Shown here one piece after another: positions 8,483-17,349 of a stretch of 64,000 nt of DNA; position 1 is the first letter of the stretch, and every line of letters starts with the position of its first letter. The DNA is from Caulobacter sp. UNC358MFTsu5.1 (GTDB lineage: Bacteria; Pseudomonadota; Alphaproteobacteria; Caulobacterales; Caulobacteraceae). The stretch spans positions 935,001 to 999,000 of the forward strand of contig NZ_JONW01000005.1 of NCBI RefSeq assembly GCF_000712075.1. The letters run 5' to 3'. Made by a program: the position numbers and the translations under genes. Below the pieces are notes generated by a model. The model was not told where the DNA came from, did no database searches, and saw only the letters and a program-made list of their open reading frames with translations.

Positions 8483-9925
8483 ATGACCAGAACACAGAAA
8501 GCCCTGCGCGCGGCCCTGATCGGCGGAGCCTCGCTCGTCGCCATGACCGGCGCGGCGCAGGCCCAGACCCTGACGCCCGAGCAGCAGCAGGCCCGCATCG
8601 AGGCGCTGGAGGCCCAGATCGAGGCCCTGTCCGGCCAGATCGCCGACCTGAAGGCCGCGACCGCCGCCAGCCTGAAGGACGTGCGCGCCGCCCAGTCCCA
8701 GACCACCGTCAGCGTCGCCAACGGCAAGCCCACCATCGCCTCGGGCGACGGCGCCTTCAGCGCCAACATCCACGCCGTGATGCAGCTGGACGCCACCTGG
8801 TACAACCAGGACAGCAACCTGCCGGCCAACACCGTCGGCCGCGACCTGAACAGCGGCACCAACTTCCGCCGCGCCCGCCTGGGCGTCGACGGCAAGGCCT
8901 TCAAGAACTTCGACTACGGCATCCTGCTGGACTTCGGCGGTTCGGGCACCGACGGTCCGGGCGCGCTGCAGGAGATCTACCTCCAGTACAACTACGCGCC
9001 GTTCAAGGTGAAGGTCGGGGCCTTCGCGCCGAACCTGGGCCTGGAAGACGCCGCCTCGACCAACGGCTCGCTGTTCCCCGAGCGCCCCGCCGGCGCCGAA
9101 GCCGCCCGCGGCCTGGCCGGCGCCGACCGCCGCATCTCGCTGCAGGCCCAGGCCGTCGGCGAGCGCTGGATCGTCTCGGGCGCCGTGACCGGGGCCAAGA
9201 CCGGCGACGGAGCCACCTTCGACGAGCAGCTGGGCTATGTGGGCCGCGTCGCCTTCATCCCGTTCAAGGGCTACGACTGGCTGACCCATGTCGGCGTCAA
9301 CGCCAGCAAGATCGCCCAGCCCGCCCAGATCGCCGCCGGCGGCGCCTATCCGATCACGGTCGAGGATCGTCCCGAGCTGCGCACCGACGGCACCCGCCTG
9401 GTCAGCTCCGGCGCGATCGACTCGTCGGGCGCGCGCCACTACGGCTTCGAACTGGCCGCCCAGAAGAAGAACTTCCTGATCCAGGGCGAGTACTTCGACA
9501 TCGCGCTGGACCGCCGCAACAAGCCGGCCAACGTCACCGATCCGAAGTTCTACGGCTGGTACGTGGAAGGCGGCTGGGTGCTGACCGGCGAGCAGCGCAA
9601 GTACAATCCCGCCAACTTCGCCTTCGACGCCCCGGCCATCGACAATCCCTTCGATCCGAAGAAGGGCCAGTGGGGCGCCTGGGAACTGGCGGCGCGCTAC
9701 TCGGTGCTGGACGTCAACCACCACGAATACGCCACCGTCGCGGCCGACCGCGTGCGCGGCGGCGTGCAGGAGATCGCCACCGTCGGCCTGAACTGGTTCC
9801 CCAATTCGGTGACCAAGTTCTCGCTGGACTATCTGGACGTCGACGTCGACCGTCGCGACGCCAGCGGCGCCCAGATCGGCCAGAGCTACAAGGCCGTCAA
9901 CCTGCGCAGCCAGTACGCGTTCTAG
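8483..9925 (+). CDS. OprO/OprP-like outer-membrane porin
   Basis: A 480-residue outer-membrane channel. Signal peptide at residues 1-27 ([19 protein letters not shown] then AMTGAAQA), then a coiled-coil segment ([25 protein letters not shown]) common in trimeric porins, then a beta-barrel of the phosphate-selective porin O/P family with motifs such as [19 protein letters not shown] and a terminal aromatic residue (SQYAF). AGGGGAAG lies 4 bases before the ATG at 8483; earlier codons of the open frame do not encode a signal peptide. Members of this family favour phosphate or polyphosphate, but substrate cannot be read from sequence. It sits between the pho genes and a sulfate-type binding protein, which suggests anion entry. 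Confidence 0.88.
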   Translation: MTRTQKALRAALIGGASLVAMTGAAQAQTLTPEQQQARIEALEAQIEALSGQIADLKAATAASLKDVRAAQSQTTVSVANGKPTIASGDGAFSANIHAVMQLDATWYNQDSNLPANTVGRDLNSGTNFRRARLGVDGKAFKNFDYGILLDFGGSGTDGPGALQEIYLQYNYAPFKVKVGAFAPNLGLEDAASTNGSLFPERPAGAEAARGLAGADRRISLQAQAVGERWIVSGAVTGAKTGDGATFDEQLGYVGRVAFIPFKGYDWLTHVGVNASKIAQPAQIAAGGAYPITVEDRPELRTDGTRLVSSGAIDSSGARHYGFELAAQKKNFLIQGEYFDIALDRRNKPANVTDPKFYGWYVEGGWVLTGEQRKYNPANFAFDAPAIDNPFDPKKGQWGAWELAARYSVLDVNHHEYATVAADRVRGGVQEIATVGLNWFPNSVTKFSLDYLDVDVDRRDASGAQIGQSYKAVNLRSQYAF

Positions 9926-9936
9926 GAATAGGCGGA

Positions 9937-9965
9937 CCGGCGTCCCCGCGTCGCGGGGGCGCCGG
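9937..9965 (+). terminator. Hairpin after the porin gene, possible weak terminator
   Basis: About 12 bp after the porin stop, CCGGCGTCCCCGC pairs with GCGGGGGCGCCGG around a short loop, giving a stem of about 12 bp with one wobble. There is no T tract, so it may be a stability hairpin or Rho-dependent stop, leaving possible read-through into the binding-protein gene. Confidence 0.5.
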
Positions 9966-10052
9966 CCGGCGCCTCCCGCGGCGTCGCCAGTCCGGGCCAG
10001 GCTGGTCGCAAAGCGTTCAAAAGATCCACCTTCTCACGCGAGCAACATCGCC

Positions 10053-11105
10053 ATGATCAAAGATCTCAAAGCCCCCACGCGTCGCGGCCTCCTGGGCTCG
10101 GCCACCGCCGGCGCCGCGGCCCTGGCCGTCCCCGCCGCCCTGGCCGGTTCGGCCCACGCCCAGGGCGCCAAGCCGGTGACCCTGCTGAACGTCAGCTACG
10201 ATCCGACCCGCGAGCTCTACAAGGACATCAACGCCGCCTACGCCAAGTACTGGAAGGAGAAGGTCGGCCAGGACCTGACCATCAACCAGTCGCACGGCGG
10301 CTCGGGCAAGCAGGCCCGCTCGGTGATCGACGGCCTGCAGGCCGACGTCGTCACCCTGGCGCTCGCCTACGACATCGACGAGATCTCGGCCAAAGCCAAG
10401 CTGCTGCCGGCCAACTGGCAGTCGCGCCTGCCGCAGAACTCGACCCCCTACACCTCGACGATCGTGTTCCTGGTCCGCAAGGGCAACCCGTGGAAGATCA
10501 AGGACTGGGGCGACCTGATCAAGCCGGGCATCGACGTGATCACCCCCAACCCGAAGACCTCGGGCGGCGCGCGCTGGAACTACCTGGCCGCCTGGGCCTG
10601 GGCCCTGAAGCAGCCGGGCGGCAACCCCGCCAAGGCCGAGGCCTTCGTCACCGAGCTGTTCAAGCACGTGCCCGTTCTGGACACCGGCGCCCGCGGCGCG
10701 ACCACCAGCTTCACCCAGCGCGGCCTGGGCGACGTCCTGCTGTCCTGGGAGAACGAGGCCTACCTCGCCCAGGAGGAACTGCCGGGCAAGTTCGACATCG
10801 TCTATCCGTCGCTGTCGATCCTGGCCGAGCCGCCGGTGGCCCTGGTCGACAAGAACGTCGACCGCCACAAGACCCGCGTCGTGGCCGAGGGCTATCTGAA
10901 CTTCCTCTACAGCCCCATCGCCCAGGACCTGATCGGCAAGAACCACTACCGCCCGCGCAACGCCCAGGCGGCCGCCAAGTACGCCGGCAAGTTCAAGTCG
11001 ATCCCGCTGGTGACCATCGACGACACCTTCGGCGGCTGGAAGAAGGCCCAGGCCACCCACTTCAACGACGGCGGCGTCTTCGACCGGATCTACAAGCCCC
11101 GGTAA
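10053..11105 (+). CDS. Sulfate-type ABC transporter substrate-binding protein
   Basis: A 350-residue periplasmic binding protein of the Sbp/CysP family. The mature N-terminus has the family motif [17 protein letters not shown], followed by [27 protein letters not shown] and the later block [16 protein letters not shown], all diagnostic of sulfate/thiosulfate binders. The N-terminal signal contains TRRGLLG before a hydrophobic stretch, resembling a Tat motif, and ends at AHA. It is not PstS despite the neighbouring pst genes. No cysT, cysW or cysA permease or ATPase genes lie beside it in this window, so it must use components coded elsewhere or have another role. It follows the porin by 127 bp in the same direction. 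Confidence 0.92.
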   Translation: MIKDLKAPTRRGLLGSATAGAAALAVPAALAGSAHAQGAKPVTLLNVSYDPTRELYKDINAAYAKYWKEKVGQDLTINQSHGGSGKQARSVIDGLQADVVTLALAYDIDEISAKAKLLPANWQSRLPQNSTPYTSTIVFLVRKGNPWKIKDWGDLIKPGIDVITPNPKTSGGARWNYLAAWAWALKQPGGNPAKAEAFVTELFKHVPVLDTGARGATTSFTQRGLGDVLLSWENEAYLAQEELPGKFDIVYPSLSILAEPPVALVDKNVDRHKTRVVAEGYLNFLYSPIAQDLIGKNHYRPRNAQAAAKYAGKFKSIPLVTIDDTFGGWKKAQATHFNDGGVFDRIYKPR

Positions 11106-11132
11106 GCCGGCCTCGACCTTCCAGACCCTGGC

Positions 11133-11156
11133 GGCGGGAACCTTCGGGTTTCCGCC
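11133..11156 (+). terminator. Hairpin after the sulfate-binding protein gene
   Basis: GGCGGGAACC (11133-11142) pairs with GGTTTCCGCC (11147-11156) around a TTCG loop, ten pairs including one wobble, 28 bp after the stop codon. No T tract follows, so termination strength is uncertain. It isolates the gene from the lovK promoter just downstream. Confidence 0.6.
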
Positions 11157-11195
11157 GTCCTGCGTTTCGCGGGACGGCGTTTTGGGTCAATGTCT

Positions 11196-11220
11196 GGAAC
11201 CCGACCGCCAAAACGGCGTT
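11196..11220 (+). promoter_or_regulatory. SigT/EcfG-type general stress promoter of lovK
   Basis: GGAAC at 11196-11200, 16 bp, then CGTT at 11217-11220 matches the alphaproteobacterial EcfG consensus GGAAC-N16/17-CGTT exactly. The lovK ATG lies 44 bp downstream. SigT control of the lovK region has been reported in Caulobacter crescentus, so the motif fits known biology; here it is read from sequence alone. Confidence 0.8.
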
Positions 11221-11264
11221 CTGGGGAGCCACGGGGCATGTCGTAAAGGTCGGGCGTCCAGCGA

Positions 11265-12398
11265 ATGACGGACATATTGCGGTCGGAACGGGCGGCGGAA
11301 GAACTGGCGGCTGAGCATGGGGCCGGCGATCCGTTCGCGGCGGCGATCCGCGCCACCCGCATGGCCATGATCGTCACCGACGCCCGCCAGCCCGACCATC
11401 CGATCATCTTCGCCAACAACGCCTTCCTGGCCCTGACCGGCTATCACCGCGACGAGGTGATCGGCCGCAACTGCCGCTTCCTGCAGGGACCCGACACCGA
11501 TCCGGCCGCGATCGAGAAGCTGAGCGCGGCCGTCGCCAACGGCGAGGATATCGCCATCGACATCCTCAACTACCGCAAGGACGGCTCCACCTTCTGGAAC
11601 GCCCTCTACCTGTCGCCGGTGCGCGGCAAGGACAGCGAGATCGTCTACTTCTTCGGCTCCCAGCTGAACGTCAGCGACAAGAAGCGCGTGGAGTTCGAGC
11701 TGGACGACACCCGCGACCGGCTGGAGGCGGCCGTCGCGGCCCGCACCGCCGACCTGACCCAGGCCCTGCAGCAGAAGACCGCCCTGCTCCACGAGGTCGA
11801 CCACCGGGTCAAGAACAACCTCCAGCTCATCTCGTCCCTGCTGCTGCTGCAGAACCGCCGGGTCACCGATCCGGGGGTCAAGAACAGCCTGCGCGGCATG
11901 CTGGAGCGGGTCAGCGCCATCGCCACCGTCCACCGCCGCCTGTTCCAGAGCGAGGACGTCGAGCGCTTCGACGTCTCGGCCTTCGTGCGCGACCTGGTCA
12001 GCGACATGATGGGCGCGGCCCGGCGCGACGACATCAAGGTCAGCCTGGACCTGGAGCGCATCGACATCGCCGCCTCCAAGGCCGCGCCCCTGGCCCTGGT
12101 GATCAGCGAGCTGTTCTCCAACGCCCTGCGCCACGCCTTCCCGCCAGAGAGCATGGGGGCGGCCGTGGACGGCCGCGCCGGTGAGATCCTGGTGCGGATC
12201 ACCCGCCAGGACGCCGAATTCCGGATCGAAATCGCCGACAACGGCGTTGGGGTGGAGAATTCCGCGTCGTCGGGCGGATTCGGTCTGACCATCGTCCAGC
12301 TGCTGTGCCAGCAGTTGAAGGCGCGCTCGGAGACCACGCCCGCCGATCCCGGAACCCGCGTGGTGGTGCACCTGCCGGTCAACGGCGTCCATCACTGA
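11265..12398 (+). CDS. lovK: Blue-light LOV-domain sensor histidine kinase LovK
   Basis: A 377-residue soluble photosensor kinase. The LOV domain (about residues 25-135) contains GRNCRFLQ with Cys70, the residue that forms the flavin adduct under blue light. A coiled linker leads to a HisKA_2 dimerisation domain with HEVDHRVKNN, giving phospho-acceptor His180, and a C-terminal ATPase domain (ELFSNALRHAFP, DNGVG, GGFGLTIV). In C. crescentus LovK acts with LovR upstream of the PhyR-NepR-SigT stress cascade and influences adhesion. The ATG at 11265 follows AAAGG by 15 bases. A SigT-type promoter lies 44 bp upstream, and lovR follows 20 bp after the stop. Confidence 0.97.
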   Translation: MTDILRSERAAEELAAEHGAGDPFAAAIRATRMAMIVTDARQPDHPIIFANNAFLALTGYHRDEVIGRNCRFLQGPDTDPAAIEKLSAAVANGEDIAIDILNYRKDGSTFWNALYLSPVRGKDSEIVYFFGSQLNVSDKKRVEFELDDTRDRLEAAVAARTADLTQALQQKTALLHEVDHRVKNNLQLISSLLLLQNRRVTDPGVKNSLRGMLERVSAIATVHRRLFQSEDVERFDVSAFVRDLVSDMMGAARRDDIKVSLDLERIDIAASKAAPLALVISELFSNALRHAFPPESMGAAVDGRAGEILVRITRQDAEFRIEIADNGVGVENSASSGGFGLTIVQLLCQQLKARSETTPADPGTRVVVHLPVNGVHH

Positions 12399-12418
12399 GA
12401 CAAGGTTTGGATTAGGTG

Positions 12419-12886
12419 ATGACCGAGCGTCCGCTCGACGTTTTGATCGTGGAAGACGAGGTCCTGCTGGCCACGGAACTGGAGTTCCTGGTCGAGGAGG
12501 TCGGCTGCCACGCCGTGGGCCTGGCCATGAGCTCGGACGAGGCCAAGGCCCTGGCCTGCGACCTGCGCCCCGACCTGGCCCTGGTCGACGTCCACCTGCG
12601 CGACGGTCCGACCGGCGTCGAGGTGGCGCGCACCATCCACGACGACTGCGGCGGCGTGGCCCTGTTCATGACCGCCAACGTCAAGCGCCTGCCCGACGAC
12701 TTCGCCGGCGCCTGCGGGGTGATCGGCAAGCCCTATTCCGAGCACGGCGTGAAGACCGCCCTGACCTATCTGACGGTTTGCCTGCGCGAGGGCCAGGCGC
12801 CCGGCCCGCCGCCGGTCGGCCTGGAACTGGCCCCGGCCTACGCCCAGCGTTGGGGCCTGCCGGGCCTCGCCCGCGCCACCGGCTAG
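12419..12886 (+). CDS. lovR: Single-domain response regulator LovR
   Basis: A 155-residue receiver-only regulator. It has the acidic pair Glu12/Asp13 in VEDE, phospho-acceptor Asp57 in LALVDVHL, the conserved Thr in FMTA and Lys104 in GKPYS, and no output domain. In Caulobacter LovR works with LovK, probably as a phosphate sink that tunes the general stress response. The last 35 residues are a Pro/Gly-rich tail beyond the receiver fold. A GTG one codon upstream (12416) is an alternative start. Twenty bases separate it from lovK and three from the next gene, so all three are likely co-transcribed. Confidence 0.96.
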   Translation: MTERPLDVLIVEDEVLLATELEFLVEEVGCHAVGLAMSSDEAKALACDLRPDLALVDVHLRDGPTGVEVARTIHDDCGGVALFMTANVKRLPDDFAGACGVIGKPYSEHGVKTALTYLTVCLREGQAPGPPPVGLELAPAYAQRWGLPGLARATG

Positions 12887-12889
12887 GCG

Positions 12890-13171
12890 ATGGGCGTTCC
12901 GCTGATCGCCTCGGTCGTGGGCACGGCCGCCGCCCTGTTGTCGATCACCAGCTTCGCCCCGCAGATCGTCAAGATCTGGAAGGAGAAGGACGCGGAGTCG
13001 GTGTCGCTGCGCACCTATCTGGTCACCGTCACGGGCTTCGCGTGCTGGATCGCCTACGGCGTGCTGATCAAGGCCTGGCCGGTGATCGCCTCCAACACCG
13101 CCTGTCTGCTGATGTCCGGCGCGGTGCTGGCCCTGAAGTGGCGGTTCGGACGCAAGGACTCCGATCGATAA
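12890..13171 (+). CDS. SemiSWEET-type sugar transporter
   Basis: A 93-residue membrane protein with three predicted helices (about residues 5-22, 38-60, 64-84), the size of a SemiSWEET protomer, which dimerises to form a sugar-permeable channel. The first helix ends in the PQ-loop motif FAPQIVKIWKEKDAESVSL and the second has the Trp/Asn pattern typical of the family (ACWIAYG, IASNTACLL). It begins three bases after the lovR stop, which strongly suggests co-transcription and raises the question of a link between light/stress signalling and sugar movement. Substrate cannot be inferred. Confidence 0.88.
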   Translation: MGVPLIASVVGTAAALLSITSFAPQIVKIWKEKDAESVSLRTYLVTVTGFACWIAYGVLIKAWPVIASNTACLLMSGAVLALKWRFGRKDSDR

Positions 13172-13264
13172 CAACGTTACTTGATCCGGGAAGCGCGACA
13201 GTAGAGGCTGGGTCGGATCGCAGCGGCCGTTTTCGGGGGAGCCGCTCGCACCCAGGGGCCTTCC

Positions 13265-13543
13265 ATGAACCGGAAACATCTCGCCGGCGCCGCCGTCCTG
13301 GCCGCGCTCCTCTCGACTTCGGCCTGGGCGCAGCAGTCGCCGGCTCCGGGCAGCCTGGAGGCGATCCAGGCCCTCCAATGCGACGCCAAGAAGGCCCAAT
13401 GCAGCTTCAAGGCCTGCCCCACGGGCCAGAGCCCCGTCATGACCACGGCGCCCTGTGAGTGCGTCTGCAAGGCCGGCGAGGCCAAGCCGCCGATGACGCC
13501 GCTCCCGCCGCCGCCGTTGGTCCCGGTCCCGCCTCGCCCCTGA
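13265..13543 (+). CDS. Small secreted six-cysteine protein, unknown function
   Basis: A 92-residue protein not recognised as a named family. It has a clear signal peptide ([22 protein letters not shown]), a short mature region with six cysteines spaced C-x7-C-x4-C-x12-C-x-C-x-C (two or three disulfides possible), and a C-terminal proline-rich tail ([14 protein letters not shown]). AGGGGCC precedes the ATG by 5 bases. It stands alone, 93 bp after the SemiSWEET gene, with no obvious terminator between. Periplasmic or secreted; the tail suggests contact with the wall or a partner. Confidence 0.75.
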   Translation: MNRKHLAGAAVLAALLSTSAWAQQSPAPGSLEAIQALQCDAKKAQCSFKACPTGQSPVMTTAPCECVCKAGEAKPPMTPLPPPPLVPVPPRP

Positions 13544-13616
13544 GCCGCCGTTTTTGGTGACAGGGGGGACGGGGTCCGCTATCGAGGCGCGCCTTTCGCC
13601 TTACAGGACCGCCGCC

Positions 13617-14531
13617 TTGACCGACGTCGCCGAGGAAGCGGGCTGGGCCACGGCCAAGACCCTGGCCGAAGCCCTGCCCTATATCCAGATCTACGACCGC
13701 GAGACGGTGGTCATCAAATATGGCGGCCACGCCATGGGCCAGGAGCAGGTGGCCAAGCTGTTCGCGGCCGACGTCGTGCTGCTCAAGCTGCTGGGCGTGC
13801 ACCCCGTCGTGGTGCACGGCGGCGGCCCGCAGATCAGCCGCATGCTCGACAAGGCCGGCGTGAAGTCGACCTTCGTCGACGGGCTGCGCGTCACCGACGA
13901 AGCCACCATGGAAGTGGCCGAGATGGTGCTGTCGGGCGCCATCAACAAGGAAATCGCCAGCTGGATCACCCAGGCCGGCGCCGAGGCCGACGTGCGCGGC
14001 GTGGGCCTGTCGGGCAAGGACGCCCGCCTGATCACCGCCGAGAAGGTGACCCGCACCCGCAAGGATCCGGACAGCAACATCGAGCAGGCCGTCGACCTGG
14101 GCTTCGTGGGCGAGCCGACCAAGGTCGACCCGCACCTGATCCAGGCCCTGCTGACCTCGGAAACCGACTACATCCCGGTGATCGCCCCGATCGGCGTCTC
14201 GGCCCAGGGCGAGACCTTCAACATCAACGCCGACACCGTGGCCGGCGCCCTGGCGGGCGCCCTGAAGGCCAAGCGGATGCTGATGCTGACCGACATCAAG
14301 GGCGTGCTCGACGCCAACGGCGAGCTGATCCGCCAGATGACGCTGGACGAGGCCCGCGAGCTGATCACGTCGGGCGTCGCCACCGGCGGCATGATCCCCA
14401 AGCTGGAGAACGCCATCCACGCCGTGGAATCGGGCGTCGAGGCCGTGGTCATCCTGGACGGGCGCCGTCCCCACGCCATGCTGGTCGAACTGTTCAGCGA
14501 GCATGGCGCGGGTACGCTGATCTCGAAATGA
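13617..14531 (+). CDS. argB: Acetylglutamate kinase ArgB
   Basis: Catalyses the second step of arginine synthesis, phosphorylation of N-acetylglutamate. The 304-residue amino-acid kinase has the phosphate-binding segments [11 protein letters not shown] and [10 protein letters not shown], the substrate loop [17 protein letters not shown] and the C-terminal [10 protein letters not shown]. The start is uncertain: the TTG at 13617 has ACAGGA about 9 bases upstream and gives the usual family length, while the open frame extends to a TTG at 13554; no ATG precedes the conserved core. Its end overlaps the next gene by 4 bp (ATGA), so the two are coupled. Confidence 0.93.
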   Translation: MTDVAEEAGWATAKTLAEALPYIQIYDRETVVIKYGGHAMGQEQVAKLFAADVVLLKLLGVHPVVVHGGGPQISRMLDKAGVKSTFVDGLRVTDEATMEVAEMVLSGAINKEIASWITQAGAEADVRGVGLSGKDARLITAEKVTRTRKDPDSNIEQAVDLGFVGEPTKVDPHLIQALLTSETDYIPVIAPIGVSAQGETFNINADTVAGALAGALKAKRMLMLTDIKGVLDANGELIRQMTLDEARELITSGVATGGMIPKLENAIHAVESGVEAVVILDGRRPHAMLVELFSEHGAGTLISK

Positions 14532-15187
14532 CGGTCGATCTCGCGCATGTCGAGACCTGGCTGTTCGACCTGGACAACACCCTCTATCCGGCCGAATGCG
14601 AGTTCATGGCCCTGATCGAGGGCAAGATGACCGACTTCATGGAGCGGACCACCGGCCTGCCCCGCGAAGAGGCCCGGGCGATCCAGAAGCGCTACTACCT
14701 CGAGCACGGCACCACCCTGGCCGGGCTGATGGCCCATCACGGCCTGGAGCCCAAGGCGTTCCTCGACGAGGTGCACGACGTCTCGATGGACCGGCTGACG
14801 CCCGACCCGGCGCTGCAGGCGGCCGTGGCGGCCCTGCCCGGCCGGCGCCTGGTGTTCACCAACGGCTCGCTGGGCCACGCCGAGCGGGTGTTGGCGCACC
14901 TGGGCCTGGCGCACCTGTTCGAGGACGTCTTCGCCATCGAGACGGCCGACTACATCCCCAAGCCCGCCATGGCGACGTTCGAGAAGGTGGTGGCCCGCCA
15001 CGCCTTCGCCCCGCCGGCCACGGCCTTCTTCGAGGACAGCGAGAAGAACCTGGCCCCCGCCGCCCTCATGGGTATGACCACCGTCCTGGTCGGCGCCCAC
15101 GCGGCCGCCTCGACCGCCGACTTCGTCCATCACCGCACGCACGACCTCGCCGGGTTCCTGACCTCGGCGCGCCTGAAGGAAGCCTGA
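14528..15187 (+). CDS. HAD-family phosphatase, pyrimidine 5'-nucleotidase-like
   Basis: A 219-residue haloacid-dehalogenase hydrolase. Motif I is FDLDNTLYP with the nucleophile and acid aspartates; motif II is VFTNGS; motif III lysine is in YIPKPA; motif IV is FFEDSEKN. The helical cap follows motif I. The pattern DLDNTLY...GxTLxGL matches the pyrimidine 5'-nucleotidase (TIGR01993-type) group, so dephosphorylation of UMP/CMP-like nucleotides is plausible but unproven. It overlaps argB by 4 bp and lies 1 bp before dapD, within an apparent argB-HAD-dapD operon. Confidence 0.85.
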   Translation: MTVDLAHVETWLFDLDNTLYPAECEFMALIEGKMTDFMERTTGLPREEARAIQKRYYLEHGTTLAGLMAHHGLEPKAFLDEVHDVSMDRLTPDPALQAAVAALPGRRLVFTNGSLGHAERVLAHLGLAHLFEDVFAIETADYIPKPAMATFEKVVARHAFAPPATAFFEDSEKNLAPAALMGMTTVLVGAHAAASTADFVHHRTHDLAGFLTSARLKEA

Positions 15188-15188
15188 C

Positions 15189-16034
15189 ATGACCGCCCTG
15201 ACCCTCGCCGACCTGCAAGCCGAAGTCGAAGCCGCCTGGGAGGCCCGCGACGGCGTCTCCACCGCCACCACCGGCCCGGTGCGCACGGCGGTCGAGGAGA
15301 CCCTGCTGCTGATCGACGCCGGCAAGGCCCGGGTGTCGGAGAAGATCGACGGCGAGTGGACCACCCACCAGTGGCTGAAGAAGGCCGTGCTGCTGTCGTT
15401 CCGCCTGAACCCCAACAAGGTCATGCACGCCGGGACCCTGGGCGGCGCCGTGGGCCCGTGGTGGGACAAGGTCCCCAACAAGTTCGACGGCTGGGACGCC
15501 CCGCAGTTCGAGGCCGCCGGCTTCCGCGCCGTGCCCGGCTCGATCGTCCGCCGCGGCGCCTATGTCGGCAAGAACGTCATCCTGATGCCGTCGTTCGTGA
15601 ACATCGGCGCCTATGTGGACGACAGCACCATGGTCGACACCTGGGTGACGGTCGGCTCGTGCGCCCAGATCGGCAAGCGCGTCCACCTGTCGGGCGGCGT
15701 CGGCATCGGCGGCGTGCTGGAGCCCCTGCAGGCCAACCCGACCATCATCGAGGACGACTGCTTCATCGGCGCCCGTTCGGAAGTCGTCGAGGGCGTCGTC
15801 GTCGGCGAGGGCAGCGTCCTGTCGATGGGCGTGTTCATCTCGGCCTCGACCAAGATCGTCGACCGCGCCACCGGAGCGGTCCACATCGGCAAGGTGCCGC
15901 CCTACAGCGTCGTCGTCCCCGGCAGCCTGCCCGACCCGAAGGGCGGCCCCAGCCTGTCGTGCGCCGTCATCGTCAAGACCGTGGACGCCAAGACCCGGTC
16001 GAAGACCTCGATCAACGACCTGTTGCGCGACTAA
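15189..16034 (+). CDS. dapD: Tetrahydrodipicolinate N-succinyltransferase DapD
   Basis: Transfers succinyl from succinyl-CoA to tetrahydrodipicolinate in the lysine/diaminopimelate pathway, in the cytoplasm. The 281-residue protein has an N-terminal helical domain and a left-handed beta-helix of hexapeptide repeats (about residues 110-245), with the conserved stretches [15 protein letters not shown] and [20 protein letters not shown]. Length is normal. It starts 1 bp after the HAD gene and is followed after 21 bp by the LRR-kinase. dapE, which acts two steps later, is 1.9 kb downstream on the same strand. Confidence 0.97.
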   Translation: MTALTLADLQAEVEAAWEARDGVSTATTGPVRTAVEETLLLIDAGKARVSEKIDGEWTTHQWLKKAVLLSFRLNPNKVMHAGTLGGAVGPWWDKVPNKFDGWDAPQFEAAGFRAVPGSIVRRGAYVGKNVILMPSFVNIGAYVDDSTMVDTWVTVGSCAQIGKRVHLSGGVGIGGVLEPLQANPTIIEDDCFIGARSEVVEGVVVGEGSVLSMGVFISASTKIVDRATGAVHIGKVPPYSVVVPGSLPDPKGGPSLSCAVIVKTVDAKTRSKTSINDLLRD

Positions 16035-16055
16035 GCGTCGAAGACGAGGGCGTCC

Positions 16056-17336
16056 ATGATCCAGACCCTGGACGCCCTGCGTCGCGGCGCGCTGGCGGGC
16101 GCGCGCGAGCTGACGCTGCGCGAGGGCCTGACCGAGTTCCCCCGCGAGATCCTCGACCTGGCCGACACCCTGGAGGTGCTGGACCTCAGCGGCAACGCCC
16201 TGACCGGCCTTCCCGACGACATCGGCCGGCTGGGCCGCCTGCGGGCCCTGTTCTGCTCGAACAACCGCTTCGACCGCCTGCCGCCCGGCCTGGGCGACTG
16301 CGCGGCGCTGAGCCAGCTGGGCTTCCGAGGGTGCGGCCTGCGGGAAGTCCCCGCCGAGGCCCTGCCGCCCGCCACGCGCTGGCTGACCCTGACCGACAAC
16401 GCCGTCGAGACCCTGCCCGACGCCCTGGGCGAACGGCCGGCGCTGCAGAAGCTGCTGCTGGCGGGCAACCGCCTGACGGCCCTGCCAGAAACCCTGGCGG
16501 GCGCGGCGAACCTGGAGCTGCTGCGCCTGGCCGCCAACCGCCTGGAGGCCCTGCCCGCCTGGCTGGCCGAGGCGCCGAGCCTGGCGTGGCTGGCCTGGGC
16601 CGGGAACCCGTTCGACCAGGGCGAGCCCAGCGCCCCCGAGGCGATCGCCTGGTCCGTCCTGAGCGTCGAGCGCCTGCTGGGCGCGGGCGCCTCGGGCGAG
16701 GTCCATCGGGCCCGGTGGACCGACGGCGCGGCGGCCCGTCCCGTGGCCCTGAAGCTGTTCAAGGACGCCATGACCAGCGACGGCCTGCCCGAGCGCGAGA
16801 TCGCCGCCTGCCTGGCCGCCGGCGCCCACGCCAACCTGACCGGCGCCCTGGGCCGCCTGGCCGATCATCCCCACGGCGCGCAGGGCCTGCTGATGCCGCT
16901 GTTGCCGGAGGACTGGCGGGCCCTGGCCGGGCCGCCCAGCCGGGCCAGCTGCAGCCGCGACGTCTACGCCCCGGAACTGAGGCTGGACCTCGACGTCGCC
17001 CTCCGCCTGGCCCGGGACGTCGCGGCCGGCGCGGCGCACCTGCACGCGCGCGGCCTGTCGCACGGCGACCTCTACGCCCACAACACGCTGTGGGACGGCG
17101 CGACCGGCGCGGCGGTACTCAGCGACTTCGGCGCCGCCTCGTTCCTGCCGGGCGGTCCCGGCGACCCGCTGGCCCGGCTGGACGTCCTGGCCTGGGGCCG
17201 GCTGCTGGGCGAACTGCTGGAGCGGACCGCGCAGCCCGCCCCGCCCGCCGTCCGGACCCTGCTGGCCGACTGCTTGAATCCCGCCCCCCACGCCCGGCCG
17301 AGCCTGGCCCACGCGCTGGACGTCCTGGCCGCCTGA
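16056..17336 (+). CDS. Leucine-rich-repeat protein with C-terminal Ser/Thr protein kinase domain
   Basis: A 426-residue fusion. Residues 30-190 hold about seven leucine-rich repeats of the LxxLxLxxNxLxxLP type (for example LEVLDLSGNALTGLP, LQKLLLAGNRLTALP). Residues 200-425 are a eukaryotic-type kinase: glycine loop GAGASGEV, ATP-binding Lys233 (VALK), catalytic loop HGDLYAHN with Asp338 and Asn343, and metal-binding Asp357 (SDFG). All catalytic residues are present although the catalytic loop reads HGD rather than HRD. No signal peptide or membrane segment is seen, so it should be cytoplasmic. It begins 21 bp after dapD. Substrate and signal are unknown. Confidence 0.88.
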   Translation: MIQTLDALRRGALAGARELTLREGLTEFPREILDLADTLEVLDLSGNALTGLPDDIGRLGRLRALFCSNNRFDRLPPGLGDCAALSQLGFRGCGLREVPAEALPPATRWLTLTDNAVETLPDALGERPALQKLLLAGNRLTALPETLAGAANLELLRLAANRLEALPAWLAEAPSLAWLAWAGNPFDQGEPSAPEAIAWSVLSVERLLGAGASGEVHRARWTDGAAARPVALKLFKDAMTSDGLPEREIAACLAAGAHANLTGALGRLADHPHGAQGLLMPLLPEDWRALAGPPSRASCSRDVYAPELRLDLDVALRLARDVAAGAAHLHARGLSHGDLYAHNTLWDGATGAAVLSDFGAASFLPGGPGDPLARLDVLAWGRLLGELLERTAQPAPPAVRTLLADCLNPAPHARPSLAHALDVLAA

Positions 17337-17349
17337 CGAGCCCCCTGAC

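Noticed and set aside
10053..11105. Possible pstS, because of the neighbouring pst genes
   Set aside because: The protein has sulfate-binding-protein motifs ([20 protein letters not shown]) rather than those of PstS.
11133..11183. First GGAAC (11137-11141) as a second SigT promoter
   Set aside because: The following GTT is 22 bp away, outside the 16-18 bp range, and the GGAAC is part of a hairpin stem.
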